NCBI GenBank assembly: GCA_947177575.1
Contig: CAMWVA010000008.1
Location: forward strand, 1-49,714
Direction of reading: 5' to 3'
From: an uncultured Porphyromonadaceae bacterium
GTDB taxonomy: Bacteria > Bacteroidota > Bacteroidia > Bacteroidales > Muribaculaceae
DNA length: 49,714 nucleotides
Shown: positions 23,221-32,684 of the stretch, in pieces
How the letters are laid out: the number at the start of each line of letters is the position of its first letter
Numbering within the stretch: the stretch's first letter is position 1
The notes under the pieces: generated by a model
Told to the model about the DNA's origin: nothing
Seen by the model: only the letters and a program-made list of their open reading frames with translations
The model's database searches: none
Position numbers and translations under genes: made by a program

Positions 23221-23346
23221 CTGAAATAAACGTATATATTACCCTGTTATGTAGCTGTTATAAAAAGAAAGATAAAAGATATAATTTTTGTAAAAGTATA
23301 CAATATTTTTTAACTTAGTGAATTTAAGAAATAAAATCAATCTGTT

Positions 23347-24414
23347 ATGGACAAATTACTTCGACTTTTCGCAGGTATAACGCTGGTAATTCTGCCAGCG
23401 CTATGTACTGCCGCAGGCTTGGTACCTGAGCACTGCTACCTCGAAAGCGGTACGTTAGGAGGCACTTTTGACCACCCCTTAGACGGTCCTCTTAACATGT
23501 TTACTCTGTCTTTTGACGGAAAAATCGAACTTACGGATAAAGCTCAAGCTTACGTTATCTGTGACGGTAAAGAAATAGCCCGTGCTGTTTCTTTCAAAAC
23601 AGACAACTATATAGGACCAAATCGGACGCAGGGATGGGTATATATAAATTTTTCAGGTGAATACCTGCCTTTAGGTAAGGCATACAAATTGTATGTAGCA
23701 CCAGGTAGCATCAGACTTAGTGAGGACTTAACTGTCACAAACGATGAACTCCTATTGACATTCAGGGTACCGGCCGATCTCGGAGAACCAAATTTTAGTC
23801 CCTTCTATAACGGATGTCAGATTATAAGCGAGCAGTGTATAAGCTGCACTTTAGGTTTAGAGGCATTACCGGTAGGTAATCCTGAATGGGAATTATATCG
23901 TGAAGGAGAACTGATGCGTACCTATCCTGCCGATATAAACAGTGACTGGAACCTTGGATCAGCATTTCTTGACTTCGGAGAAAAACTACATTTCGAGAAA
24001 GGTGTCAATTACCGTATAATACTACGAGCTGGTAGTGCCTGCGGTCGTAGAGAAGATCTGCTAAGTCGTGAAGCGGTATTGGATTTTGTCGGTGGGTACG
24101 AAGAGCCTTTACAACATCCCTCTTATTACCGGTGTAGTTATTTTGATGAACACCCAGCGGTAATCAATGAAGTGAGCTTCTATTATAGTAGCCCTATTAT
24201 GCTTATACGAGATAAGCCAATATATCTTGTCGAAATAGTCTATAATAATTCAGAAGCCACTTATAATATACTGAGCGAGACTATACCCACACTTACACAA
24301 GAAGGTGAGGATTGGGTCCTAAAAGCTGATTTCGGAGGTATCGTACCTAAATCAGGGAAAGGATTTTCTTTCCTAATACCAGAAGGAACCATAGTCAATG
24401 CTGAAGGTGACTGA
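23347..24414 (+). CDS. Secreted Bacteroidales protein, unknown
   Basis: A 355-residue protein with a clear signal peptide (MDKLLRLFAGITLVILPALC then TAAG). The rest is beta-rich with two or three Ig-like repeats, each with a pattern of strands and W/Y-rich turns (QGWVYINFSGEYLPLGKAY near 100; VNYRIILRAGS near 220; GKGFSFLIPEGTIVNAEG at the end). Two repeats share a KxY(K/R)(L/I) and (A/P)xG(S/T)I step, suggesting an internal duplication. It has no lipobox and no C-terminal sorting signal, and stands alone, so a periplasmic or released role is likely. I know no characterised homologue. Confidence 0.75.
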   Translation: MDKLLRLFAGITLVILPALCTAAGLVPEHCYLESGTLGGTFDHPLDGPLNMFTLSFDGKIELTDKAQAYVICDGKEIARAVSFKTDNYIGPNRTQGWVYINFSGEYLPLGKAYKLYVAPGSIRLSEDLTVTNDELLLTFRVPADLGEPNFSPFYNGCQIISEQCISCTLGLEALPVGNPEWELYREGELMRTYPADINSDWNLGSAFLDFGEKLHFEKGVNYRIILRAGSACGRREDLLSREAVLDFVGGYEEPLQHPSYYRCSYFDEHPAVINEVSFYYSSPIMLIRDKPIYLVEIVYNNSEATYNILSETIPTLTQEGEDWVLKADFGGIVPKSGKGFSFLIPEGTIVNAEGD

Positions 24415-24476
24415 GCTGTTAATTTTACGGGTTTATACACTAAACCGACGGCTTTATACAGGGGATAATAAAAAAA

Positions 24477-24507
24477 TTGCAGCAGCGACAGACAGGTACT
24501 AATTTTG
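24477..24507 (+). promoter_or_regulatory. Promoter of the small secreted protein gene
   Basis: TTG (24477-24479), 20 nt, TAATTTTG (24500-24507). Start expected near 24513, 43 nt before the ATG at 24556. Confidence 0.75.
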
Positions 24508-24555
24508 CATCGTCTCCGATAGACGGAGACCTCGAAACCTAAAATTATAAAAGAA

Positions 24556-24939
24556 ATGAAGACACTCGTTTCAATCTTCGCATCACTCGTTATCCTCGTA
24601 GCTACTCTCGTATCGGCACCCGCAGCACAGGCAGCTACCGCTCCGGCACAGCCAACAGAACAGAAGTCACTGCTCTCGCTCATTCCTGTCTCGATAGTGG
24701 TCGAACAGACCGCGACGCTCGGTGACGGGCGCCATATCACGGTCTACTACCAGAAAAACGGAGACCAGTGTGAAATCTATTCGGAGTGTGACCTCAACGG
24801 TTATAACGTCAGCGATCTTGCCTCACTGCAGTCGACAAGTTTCCGTATCGTCAACAGTGTAAAGGGCAAGCGTGTGTACAGCACCTCTTTCGCACAGGCC
24901 CGCAAACTCTTCAAACAGCTCGTGAATCAATATCTCTAA
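24556..24939 (+). CDS. Small secreted protein, unknown
   Basis: A 127-residue protein with a signal peptide (MKTLVSIFASLVILVATLVS, cleavage probably after AQA). The mature part has a strand-rich core (VVEQTATLGDGRHITVYYQK, DQCEIYSECDLNGYN) and a helical C-terminus with YSTSFAQARKLFKQL. Two cysteines 7 apart in the core could form a disulphide. The gene is a single-gene unit with a canonical promoter and an 18-bp-stem terminator. Function unknown. Confidence 0.75.
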   Translation: MKTLVSIFASLVILVATLVSAPAAQAATAPAQPTEQKSLLSLIPVSIVVEQTATLGDGRHITVYYQKNGDQCEIYSECDLNGYNVSDLASLQSTSFRIVNSVKGKRVYSTSFAQARKLFKQLVNQYL

Positions 24940-24951
24940 AAATATCCATGC

Positions 24952-24993
24952 CGTAACCGGCCGGGTCAGACAGAACTGACCCGGCCGGTTACG
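24952..24993 (+). terminator. Strong terminator after the small secreted protein
   Basis: CGTAACCGGCCGGGTCAG (24952-24969) pairs perfectly with 24976-24993 over 18 bp, with a six-base loop. There is no strong T-run after it (CAAAAAC). Confidence 0.75.
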
Positions 24994-25051
24994 CAAAAAC
25001 AGATACTTTACAAAGCAATTAATTTCACCTTCCGGGCGTTATGGAAATAAT

Positions 25052-25432
25052 ATGGAATGGCTGAAAATATCCACTGCATCAGAAATTGTACGCGTCGCCG
25101 TAGACGAAATAGTCTATATCATGGCCGACGGCAACTATTGTGACCTTGTGCTCTCAAACGGGTCGACACATAACATGACATTCCAGTTACATTACTTCGA
25201 GGAATATTTCGCCCGGCTCAGACACAATACGTTCACACGTGTAGGAAGAAGCCTTATTGTCAACAAGCGTCATATCCGCGTAGTCAATGTACCCGGCCGA
25301 CTTATAAAGTTCGGTGGTCATACTGTATCGACTTCACTGCCAATGCTGCGCATGGATAAGCTCGGACGCGACTCTCTGAAGGAACTTAAAAAAGAAATGG
25401 ACGAATATGAAGACCGAGCAAAGAGTGATTGA
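25052..25432 (+). CDS. LytTR-type DNA-binding regulator without receiver
   Basis: A 126-residue protein made almost wholly of a LytTR domain: VDEIVYIMADGNYCDLVLSN, the basic recognition strands FARLRHNTFTRVGRSLIVNK and RHIRVVNVPGRLIKFGG. It has no receiver domain, so another signal must act, perhaps its partner. Its C-terminus overlaps the next gene, a single-span membrane protein, by 26 bp in another frame. LytTR regulators with a cotranscribed membrane partner are often controlled by it. Confidence 0.9.
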   Translation: MEWLKISTASEIVRVAVDEIVYIMADGNYCDLVLSNGSTHNMTFQLHYFEEYFARLRHNTFTRVGRSLIVNKRHIRVVNVPGRLIKFGGHTVSTSLPMLRMDKLGRDSLKELKKEMDEYEDRAKSD

Positions 25433-26363
25433 GGTAACCGAGACACCGCGTCCTGACGACAGACCGGTCGATATACCTGTAATCAGTATCGAGAACAGTT
25501 CGGATAGTAGTTACGGGAATGAAGAATACTTCGGGGCTACTCGTAAGCAGCCTAAGCAGAAAAAGAATATTTTACTGATACTTAGTCTGCTGACGACAAT
25601 ACTTATAGCAGGTGTTCTGTTGTGGATATTCCGATATAACCTCATGGAGACCGAAGTACCTGTAAGCGTCAGTGACCGAGAAAATATCGAAAAACTGCAA
25701 CAACCCTTCACACCTACTGCTAAAGGCACAGAACTGATTTCGGACAGCGTATTAGGAGTAGCTATGGAAATATATCCGCTCCAAGGACTAAGAGCTTCGC
25801 TGGAGACGGAACTACCCGATACTGCTGACAGAACACTTGTACTTTTCACACGCAGTGCCGATTATCATTCCGATGGTTCGCTTATCGGCACAGTAGTGAA
25901 TGAAGGCCGAAAAGTCAATTCCAAAGAACGCAAATCGCGTCAGGGCTATCTGGCTATCTCCAAGTCAGGACGACCCGTTACAGGAGTCTCGCTATCTGAT
26001 AAAGTCGCGGATTATACAGCACAAAACGGAGGTTCTTTTTTCCGGCAATATGTATTGCTCGGCGATGGAGAATTGCCTTCATCTTTCCATCTGCATGGCA
26101 AAGTGGAACGTGCTGCCATAGCACGTGACGCTGACGACCAACTGTACTACATCGTGACCCGCCACAAAGAAACTATGTACGACTTTGCCGACGCAATGCG
26201 GGAATACGGTCTTACAGACGCTATCTATCTCACCGGAGGTAACAGCTATACCTTCTATCGCGATTCAACAGGCGCTGCGCATGTCACAGACCGGCTACGT
26301 CAGAAATACGCTAAATATAATGACACACCATTACCGGCACCACTGCTGGTATTCAGACAATAA
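25407..26363 (+). CDS. Membrane-anchored DUF2233 (phosphodiester glycosidase-like) protein
   Basis: A 318-residue protein: an acidic cytoplasmic N-terminus of about 50 residues, one membrane helix (ILLILSLLTTILIAGVLLWI, residues 54-73), and an extracytoplasmic DUF2233/NAGPA-like domain. The latter shows VERAAIARDADDQLYYIV, then FADAMREYGLTDAIYLTGGNSYTFY, a variant of the family's LDGGGS signature (here LTGGNS). In NAGPA relatives this fold uncovers phosphodiester-linked sugars. The altered signature leaves catalysis uncertain. It is encoded overlapping the LytTR gene, and the luxS start is three bases beyond its stop. Confidence 0.78.
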   Translation: MKTEQRVIEVTETPRPDDRPVDIPVISIENSSDSSYGNEEYFGATRKQPKQKKNILLILSLLTTILIAGVLLWIFRYNLMETEVPVSVSDRENIEKLQQPFTPTAKGTELISDSVLGVAMEIYPLQGLRASLETELPDTADRTLVLFTRSADYHSDGSLIGTVVNEGRKVNSKERKSRQGYLAISKSGRPVTGVSLSDKVADYTAQNGGSFFRQYVLLGDGELPSSFHLHGKVERAAIARDADDQLYYIVTRHKETMYDFADAMREYGLTDAIYLTGGNSYTFYRDSTGAAHVTDRLRQKYAKYNDTPLPAPLLVFRQ

Positions 26364-26365
26364 AT

Positions 26366-26848
26366 ATGAAAAAAATAGCAAGTTTCACTATCGACCATAC
26401 ACGTCTTGAACCAGGCGTCTATGTATCACGCAAAGATACAACGCCGTCAGGCGATGTTATTACTACCTTCGACATACGCATGACGCGACCTAACCGTGAA
26501 TCCGCTCTGTCACCTGAGGCCCTCCACGCTATGGAACATTTAGCCGCTACTTATCTGCGCAACAATCCAGAATGGGCATCACGTGTAGTGTACTGGGGAC
26601 CGATGGGCTGCTGTACAGGCAACTATCTGCTGATAAACGGAGACCTACAGAGCCGTGACATTCTACCGTTGATGCGTGATACGATGGAGTTCGTAGCCGG
26701 TTACGAAGGTGAAATACCGGGAGCCTCAGCACACGACTGTGGTAACTATACCTTCATGGATCTTGAGGCAGCCCGTCTTGCCGCACGACGCTACCTCGAC
26801 GAGACTCTGTACTGTCCCGAAGAAAGCAATCTCAATTATCCAGCATAA
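26366..26848 (+). CDS. luxS: S-ribosylhomocysteine lyase
   Basis: A 160-residue LuxS. It cleaves S-ribosylhomocysteine to homocysteine and the AI-2 precursor DPD in the activated methyl cycle. The zinc ligands are His54 and His58 (HAMEHL) and Cys125 (SAHDCGNY); Glu57 and Cys82 (MGCCTGNY) are the acid-base residues. FDIRMTRPN is the substrate loop. The ATG lies right after the DUF2233 stop, so it is cotranscribed with the LytTR/DUF2233 pair. I see no pfs gene in the window. Confidence 0.97.
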   Translation: MKKIASFTIDHTRLEPGVYVSRKDTTPSGDVITTFDIRMTRPNRESALSPEALHAMEHLAATYLRNNPEWASRVVYWGPMGCCTGNYLLINGDLQSRDILPLMRDTMEFVAGYEGEIPGASAHDCGNYTFMDLEAARLAARRYLDETLYCPEESNLNYPA

Positions 26849-26877
26849 AAATCAGCACGGATTGCGCAATAAATCGA

Positions 26878-26915
26878 CGACTTCGTAAACTTATTTTTAC
26901 GGAGTCGTTTTTTTT
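26878..26915 (+). terminator. Terminator of the LytTR-DUF2233-luxS unit
   Basis: CGACTTCGTAAA (26878-26889) pairs with TTTACGGAGTCG (26896-26907) over 12 positions with one T-G pair, followed by eight T. Confidence 0.88.
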
Positions 26916-26918
26916 AAC

Positions 26919-26926
26919 TACTTTTG
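26919..26926 (+). promoter_or_regulatory. Promoter -7 box of mutS
   Basis: TACTTTTG fits TAnnTTTG and begins only four bases after the luxS terminator T-run. Start expected near 26931, about 60 nt before the mutS ATG. Confidence 0.6.
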
Positions 26927-26989
26927 CAGCCTCAGGCAGGACAAGGCCACAAGCACAGTTCCGCACTTCCAACAACCTCTCTGACCTAT

Positions 26990-29599
26990 ATGGCAACAGA
27001 CACACCTCTGATGACGCAGTATGAGCAGATGAAACGCAAACATCCGGATGCTATACTGCTATTTCGCGTCGGTGACTTCTACGAGACGTTCTCGGACGAT
27101 GCCATCGCCGCAAGCGAAATTTTAGGTATCACACTTACACGCCGGGGTAACGGCAAATCCGGTCCGATACCTCTGGCCGGATTTCCACATCATGCCCTCG
27201 ACACTTATCTGCCCAAACTTGTGAGGGCCGGGAAGCGTGTAGCCATCTGCGAACAGCTCGAAGACCCTAAGCAGACCAAGAAACTGGTAAAACGCGGTAT
27301 CACCGAACTGGTAACTCCAGGCGTAAACACCAGTGACAGCGCAATGAACACACCGGAGAATAATTTTCTGGCCGGTATCCATGTAGGACGCAAACAGGTA
27401 GGAGTAGCTTTTCTCGACATATCGACAGGTGAATTTCTGTGTGCACAGGGAGATGATACGTACGTTGACAAATTGTTAGCCGACATGGCACCGCGTGAAC
27501 TGTTACGTATGCGCGGTTTGCGTGATTATTGTGACAATCACTTCACGTTGCGTTGTCCTACCTACGAACTGGATGACTGGGTGTATACAGACCAGACAGC
27601 ACGCGGACGCCTGCTGAAACACTTCGATGTACAGACTCTCAAAGGTTTCGGCGTAGATGGTATGGGTGAAGCTATCATAGCCGCCGGCAGTCTGTTGCAT
27701 TATCTTGACCTTACACAACATACTGAGACTGCCCATATCACTTCGCTGGCCAGACTTGATGAAGACCGTTATGTACGTCTCGACCGGTTTACAGTACGTA
27801 ACCTTGAACTGCATGAGCCGCTCAATCCCGAAGGATGGAGTCTGCGGCAGGTTATCGACCGTACACTGACACCTATGGGGCGTCGTATGCTCGGGCGCTG
27901 GCTACAGTTTCCGTTGCTTGATCAGGAGAATATCAATGCCCGTCTCGATGCTGTCGAACACTTCTATGCCAATCCGGAACTACGCAGCCAGCTTACTGAC
28001 ACACTGCGCGGTATAGGCGATATCGAAAAACTGGTATGTAAAATATCTTCACGACGTATCGGGCCACGCGAGATGCTGCATCTGCGCGATGCTATAGACA
28101 ATATATCTCATATTCGCTCGATGCTGACAGGTTGCGGCTGTGAGGTGCTTGAAAAGCTTAACAGCAAGTATAATGATCTCAATGCTCTGGCACGCCGGAT
28201 AGAACGTACCATCACCGATGATCCCCCGGCTACATTCGGTAAGGGAGGAGGCGAAGTCATACGTGCAGGTGTAGATATAGAGCTTGATAAAATGCGTTCG
28301 TTTGCCCGTGACAGCAAGTCGGCTCTGCAACAGATAGTAGACCGTGAGATACAGGCCACCGGTATCACATCACTCAAGATAAGTAACAATAACGTCTTCG
28401 GTTACTACATAGAAGTGCGTAATACACACCGCTCCAAAGTGCCTCCCGAGTGGATACGCAAACAGACTCTGGTAAACGCCGAACGTTACATCACCCCCGA
28501 ACTCAAGGAATACGAACAGAAGATACTTCACGCACAAGAAGGTATCGGTATAGCCGAAAGCAGAATATACAACGGACTGCTTGACGAACTGACCCTGCAC
28601 ATAGGCGAACTCCAGAACAACGCTGTGCTGACAGCACGTATCGACTGTCTGTGCGGTCTGGGCACCGTAGCCGCTGACAACGGATACGTAAGGCCGGTGC
28701 TTGACAAAGGACGTAAACTCAGCATACGTCAGGGACGCCACCCGGTTATAGAACGCCGCCTACCGCCGGGACAGTCATATATAGCCAATGATGTCGAACT
28801 GGACCCGGAAAAGACTCAGATAATGATGATAACGGGGCCTAATATGAGCGGTAAGTCAGCTTTGCTCCGCCAGACAGCATTAATCGTACTCATGGCACAG
28901 ACAGGCAGCTTCGTGCCTGCGGCTGAAGCCCACATAGGCATCACTGACAAGATATTTACCCGCGTCGGGGCAAGCGATAACATATCTCTGGGTGAATCAA
29001 CCTTTATGGTTGAGATGACCGAAGCAGCTGCTATACTCAATAATATGAGCGACCGCTCGCTGATACTGTTTGACGAATTGGGTCGCGGCACATCGACCTA
29101 CGACGGTATATCAATAGCATGGGCTATTGTAGAACATATCCACAATAACAAACGTTACCGTCCTAAGACATTATTTGCTACTCATTATCACGAACTTAAT
29201 GAGATGGAGAAAAGCTATCCGAGGGTAGTCAACTACAATGTTTCGGTACGCGACATTGACGGTAAGGTGGTGTTCATGCGCAAACTGGAACGAGGTGGCT
29301 CAGAACATAGTTTCGGTATCCATGTAGCCAAACTCGCGGGTATGCCGCCAGCCATAGTAAAACGTGCCTCACAGGTACTGCGACAACTCGAAAAGAATGC
29401 ACCACGCGACCCGGGAGGTAAACCAGCTCTCACGGCACCGGTGCCCGATGCCTGCCAGATGTCAATATTTCAGCTTGATGATCCTCTGCTCTCACAGCTG
29501 CGTGACCGTCTTCTGGACCTCAATATTGACAATCTCACTCCACGTCAGGCTCTTGATCTGCTCTACGACATGCGCTCGTTGCTGACAGGTTCAGACTGA
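26990..29599 (+). CDS. mutS: DNA mismatch repair protein MutS
   Basis: An 869-residue MutS1. The mismatch-reading Phe-x-Glu is Phe30-Tyr-Glu32 in RVGDFYETF. Connector, lever and clamp domains follow, then the ATPase: Walker A GPNMSGKSALLR near residue 615, GESTFMVEM, Walker B ILFDELGRGTSTYDG, and FATHYHEL. The C-terminal HTH part ends with LDLLYDMRSLLTGSD. I chose the ATG at 26990 because the residues in front of it are not MutS-like and lie at the transcription start. It recognises mismatches and recruits MutL; mutL is not in the window. Confidence 0.97.
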   Translation: MATDTPLMTQYEQMKRKHPDAILLFRVGDFYETFSDDAIAASEILGITLTRRGNGKSGPIPLAGFPHHALDTYLPKLVRAGKRVAICEQLEDPKQTKKLVKRGITELVTPGVNTSDSAMNTPENNFLAGIHVGRKQVGVAFLDISTGEFLCAQGDDTYVDKLLADMAPRELLRMRGLRDYCDNHFTLRCPTYELDDWVYTDQTARGRLLKHFDVQTLKGFGVDGMGEAIIAAGSLLHYLDLTQHTETAHITSLARLDEDRYVRLDRFTVRNLELHEPLNPEGWSLRQVIDRTLTPMGRRMLGRWLQFPLLDQENINARLDAVEHFYANPELRSQLTDTLRGIGDIEKLVCKISSRRIGPREMLHLRDAIDNISHIRSMLTGCGCEVLEKLNSKYNDLNALARRIERTITDDPPATFGKGGGEVIRAGVDIELDKMRSFARDSKSALQQIVDREIQATGITSLKISNNNVFGYYIEVRNTHRSKVPPEWIRKQTLVNAERYITPELKEYEQKILHAQEGIGIAESRIYNGLLDELTLHIGELQNNAVLTARIDCLCGLGTVAADNGYVRPVLDKGRKLSIRQGRHPVIERRLPPGQSYIANDVELDPEKTQIMMITGPNMSGKSALLRQTALIVLMAQTGSFVPAAEAHIGITDKIFTRVGASDNISLGESTFMVEMTEAAAILNNMSDRSLILFDELGRGTSTYDGISIAWAIVEHIHNNKRYRPKTLFATHYHELNEMEKSYPRVVNYNVSVRDIDGKVVFMRKLERGGSEHSFGIHVAKLAGMPPAIVKRASQVLRQLEKNAPRDPGGKPALTAPVPDACQMSIFQLDDPLLSQLRDRLLDLNIDNLTPRQALDLLYDMRSLLTGSD

Positions 29600-29712
29600 C
29601 GTCAGTTCTCTCTCCGTCTCCCTCTCCTCCCATCACTTTACAGGAGGCCCAAGGGGCCGGATAAGAAATCTATAAGACACCTATTTTTACCTATGCTTCA
29701 ATAACTTCACAC

Positions 29713-32658
29713 ATGAAACTATATCTGTCTGTCATTGCTTTGGGATTAGCCTTTAATGCCTTGGCCGAAAGCCCTGACACGACATACACCGACATCTCAC
29801 CTATAGATTCAGCTTTCTTCAGTCAGCTTGACGATTTGGTAGTGACAGCCATGGGCATTAAAAAAGACCGTCGCACATTAGGTTACGGCATACAGCATCT
29901 TGATGCCGATCAGCTCAATACGGCCGGTACCGCCTCTTTAGCCTCGGCAATGCAGGGACGCCTTTCAGGTGTAGACATCAGACCTTCGTCAGGTTCGCCA
30001 GGTGCCTCGGCCCAGATTGTGATACGCGGAGCACGTTCGTTCACAGGTAATAACCGCCCGCTTTACGTAGTTGACGGTATGCCGGTCGAATCGACTCCTG
30101 ATTTCAGTACCGGTAATTCGACACGTGGGGCTAATCTTGCTGACCGCTCAATCGACATCAACCCGGAAGATATAGAGTCGATAAACGTACTCAAAGGTCA
30201 GGCCGCGGCCGCCCTTTACGGTATACGTGCTTCGAACGGTGTCATTGTCATCACTACACGACGCAGTCATAGTAAAGCTGCACACCCCACCGTTATCCTA
30301 TCGACTGACGTATCGGCCGAAATAGCTTCCCGTCGTTTCAGACGTCAGGAAGTTTATGCCCAAGGCACTTCTATCTCGGCCTTTTCTCCCACTTCAGCCA
30401 TGACATGGGGACCGCGTATATCCATGCTTCCAGCTGATTCAAAATACGGCGGTGACAGGCAGGGACATCCGGGAGAGTACTACAATCCCGTACTGGCAGA
30501 TGCCGGATTGAACGGCTGGACGACCCCGACTATCTACGACAATATAGGAGCCTTCTTTCAGACAGGTATAACTGCCAATACCAATATATCGGTAAGCCAA
30601 CATACAACAAAGGGTGATTATGCTTTCGGAATAAGTAACTCGTACCAGAAAGGTATAGTTCCCACAACGGGTATGAAGCGCTGGGGTGTACGTGCTCTCA
30701 CAGATATAAAGCTTACTGACCAGCTGTCAACAGGTTTTTCAGCTAATTATGCTTCGACACGCATCAAATCAGCACCATCGGCCAACTCGGCTATACTAAA
30801 TTCAGTGTACACAGCACCGGCTGAATTTGACCTGAAAGGCACACCCTGTCATCTTCCCGGCGATCCTGCCGCACAAATATCTTATCGGCCGACTGTATAT
30901 GACAACCCGTACTGGTGGATAGCCAACAACAGCTATAACCAAAACACTGACAGAGGTTACGGGAATGTATGGGCGGAATATAATCCGCTGTACGGTCTGA
31001 GTGAAATATTTACTCTTAAGATACGCGAACAGGCAGGTCTTGATGTCTATACAACTAACGATTCCGATGTGCTCGAAATGGGAAGCGCAGGCAATAACAA
31101 AGGTTCGATAGATAATTACGGAGTCAGTCGTATAATTTTCAACAATCTTGCCACAGCCGACTTCAACGCTTATTTAGGTACTGACTGGGAGGCCGGTCTT
31201 ATGATAGGTTGTGAAGTAAACCAGAACAATGCCCGTTGGTGGAATTATACCGGTACAAACTTCAACTTCTATGGTATGCCTGTAATAGGTAATGCCACAT
31301 CTTACTCAAGCTCGGAATATAACCGGTGTAGCCGCACGGTCGGATTCTTCGGTAACTTAAGTGCCTCGTGGCGTTCAATGCTGTATCTGAATGTTACCGG
31401 GCGTAACGATTATGTATCGAGTATGCCACGTGCACATAGGTCGGTATTCTATCCTTCGGTTTCGTTGGCATGGATGTGGAGCCAGCTGCCTGCGCTACAG
31501 GGAGTCACAGCCATCGACCACGGCAAACTGCGAGTGTCATACGCACAGGTCGGACAGGCCGGTACATATCTTACTGACTATTACTATACTCCACAGTATG
31601 GCAGCGGTATGTACACTTACTATCCGCTACGCTATCCTATAGACGGAATATCAGCTTATGTGCCGTATCAGCAGATATATGATCCCCAGCTGAGACCTCA
31701 GAACACAGAGAATGTGGAAGCAGGTGTGGAAGTCGGACTGTTCGGCAATCGTCTCCATGCCGAGTACACAATATCCTATCAGAACATCACAGACCAGATA
31801 TTCTCGGTACCGACAGCAGGGTCAACCGGTTATCAGTACATGACTATGAATGCAGGACGTATGCGCACATGGAGTCATGAAATACTTATAGATGGCACTT
31901 TGGTACGTGGTGCTGACTGGGAAGTAAATCTCGGAGCCAATCTTACACTTACTGACAATAAAGTGGTAGAACTGGCTCCCGGGGTTGAATCGCTTATGCT
32001 TGGTGGATTCACTTCGCCTCAAGTACGTGCCGAAGCAGGAAAGACTTATCCTATTATCTATGGTACAGCTTTTAAACGTACTGATGACGGCCAGCTACTT
32101 CTCAGTAAGGGACTTCCGCAGGCAACGGCAGCATCAACAGATCTCGGCAACTGCTCGCCTGATTTCGTGACAGGCTTCAACCTCAGCGCTCGCTGGCGTA
32201 GAATTTCGCTTAATGCCACACTCAGCTGGCAACATGGAGGTCGTATGTATCACGGCACTAATATGGTACTTAACAATGCCGGTGTCACAATGGAATCGCT
32301 ACCCTGGCACGAAGGGACTTTCATAGCCGAAGGTATAGATGAAGCTACAGGAAAACCTAATACCATAGAAGTCGAACGTCAGCAATATTATATGAATTAT
32401 TATCAGGTGGGAGAGAGCGGTGTATATGACATGAGTTTCGTCAAACTTCGTGATATATCGCTGACGTGGCAGCTTCCTGACCTCGGCCCGCTGAAACTTC
32501 AGCTGTCAGCTTTCGCACGCAACGTGCTGCTATGGACACGTCTGCCAAACTTCGACCCTGAATCCTCACAGGGTAACGGCAATATGGGCGGCTATTTCGA
32601 GCGTTTCTCCATGCCCGCCACAACAGCAATAGGAGGAGGTCTTAAAATTACTTTTTAA
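29713..32658 (+). CDS. SusC/RagA-family TonB-linked outer-membrane transporter
   Basis: A 981-residue protein with a signal peptide (MKLYLSVIALGLAFNALA). The plug begins at once with the TonB box-like DDLVVTAMGI, then LASAMQGRLSGVDIRPSSGS, IVIRGARSF, and the SusC signature IESINVLKGQAAAALYGIRASNGVIVI. A 22-strand barrel follows and ends in an aromatic residue (GGGLKITF). The usual CarboxypepD-regulatory-like N-terminal domain of about 80 residues is absent, so this is the short form. It imports an unknown glycan or peptide together with the SusD partner 26 bp downstream. No glycosidase or regulator is linked, so the substrate is open. Confidence 0.94.
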   Translation: MKLYLSVIALGLAFNALAESPDTTYTDISPIDSAFFSQLDDLVVTAMGIKKDRRTLGYGIQHLDADQLNTAGTASLASAMQGRLSGVDIRPSSGSPGASAQIVIRGARSFTGNNRPLYVVDGMPVESTPDFSTGNSTRGANLADRSIDINPEDIESINVLKGQAAAALYGIRASNGVIVITTRRSHSKAAHPTVILSTDVSAEIASRRFRRQEVYAQGTSISAFSPTSAMTWGPRISMLPADSKYGGDRQGHPGEYYNPVLADAGLNGWTTPTIYDNIGAFFQTGITANTNISVSQHTTKGDYAFGISNSYQKGIVPTTGMKRWGVRALTDIKLTDQLSTGFSANYASTRIKSAPSANSAILNSVYTAPAEFDLKGTPCHLPGDPAAQISYRPTVYDNPYWWIANNSYNQNTDRGYGNVWAEYNPLYGLSEIFTLKIREQAGLDVYTTNDSDVLEMGSAGNNKGSIDNYGVSRIIFNNLATADFNAYLGTDWEAGLMIGCEVNQNNARWWNYTGTNFNFYGMPVIGNATSYSSSEYNRCSRTVGFFGNLSASWRSMLYLNVTGRNDYVSSMPRAHRSVFYPSVSLAWMWSQLPALQGVTAIDHGKLRVSYAQVGQAGTYLTDYYYTPQYGSGMYTYYPLRYPIDGISAYVPYQQIYDPQLRPQNTENVEAGVEVGLFGNRLHAEYTISYQNITDQIFSVPTAGSTGYQYMTMNAGRMRTWSHEILIDGTLVRGADWEVNLGANLTLTDNKVVELAPGVESLMLGGFTSPQVRAEAGKTYPIIYGTAFKRTDDGQLLLSKGLPQATAASTDLGNCSPDFVTGFNLSARWRRISLNATLSWQHGGRMYHGTNMVLNNAGVTMESLPWHEGTFIAEGIDEATGKPNTIEVERQQYYMNYYQVGESGVYDMSFVKLRDISLTWQLPDLGPLKLQLSAFARNVLLWTRLPNFDPESSQGNGNMGGYFERFSMPATTAIGGGLKITF

Positions 32659-32684
32659 ATCCGTACAGAAGAAAACCAAGCCCC

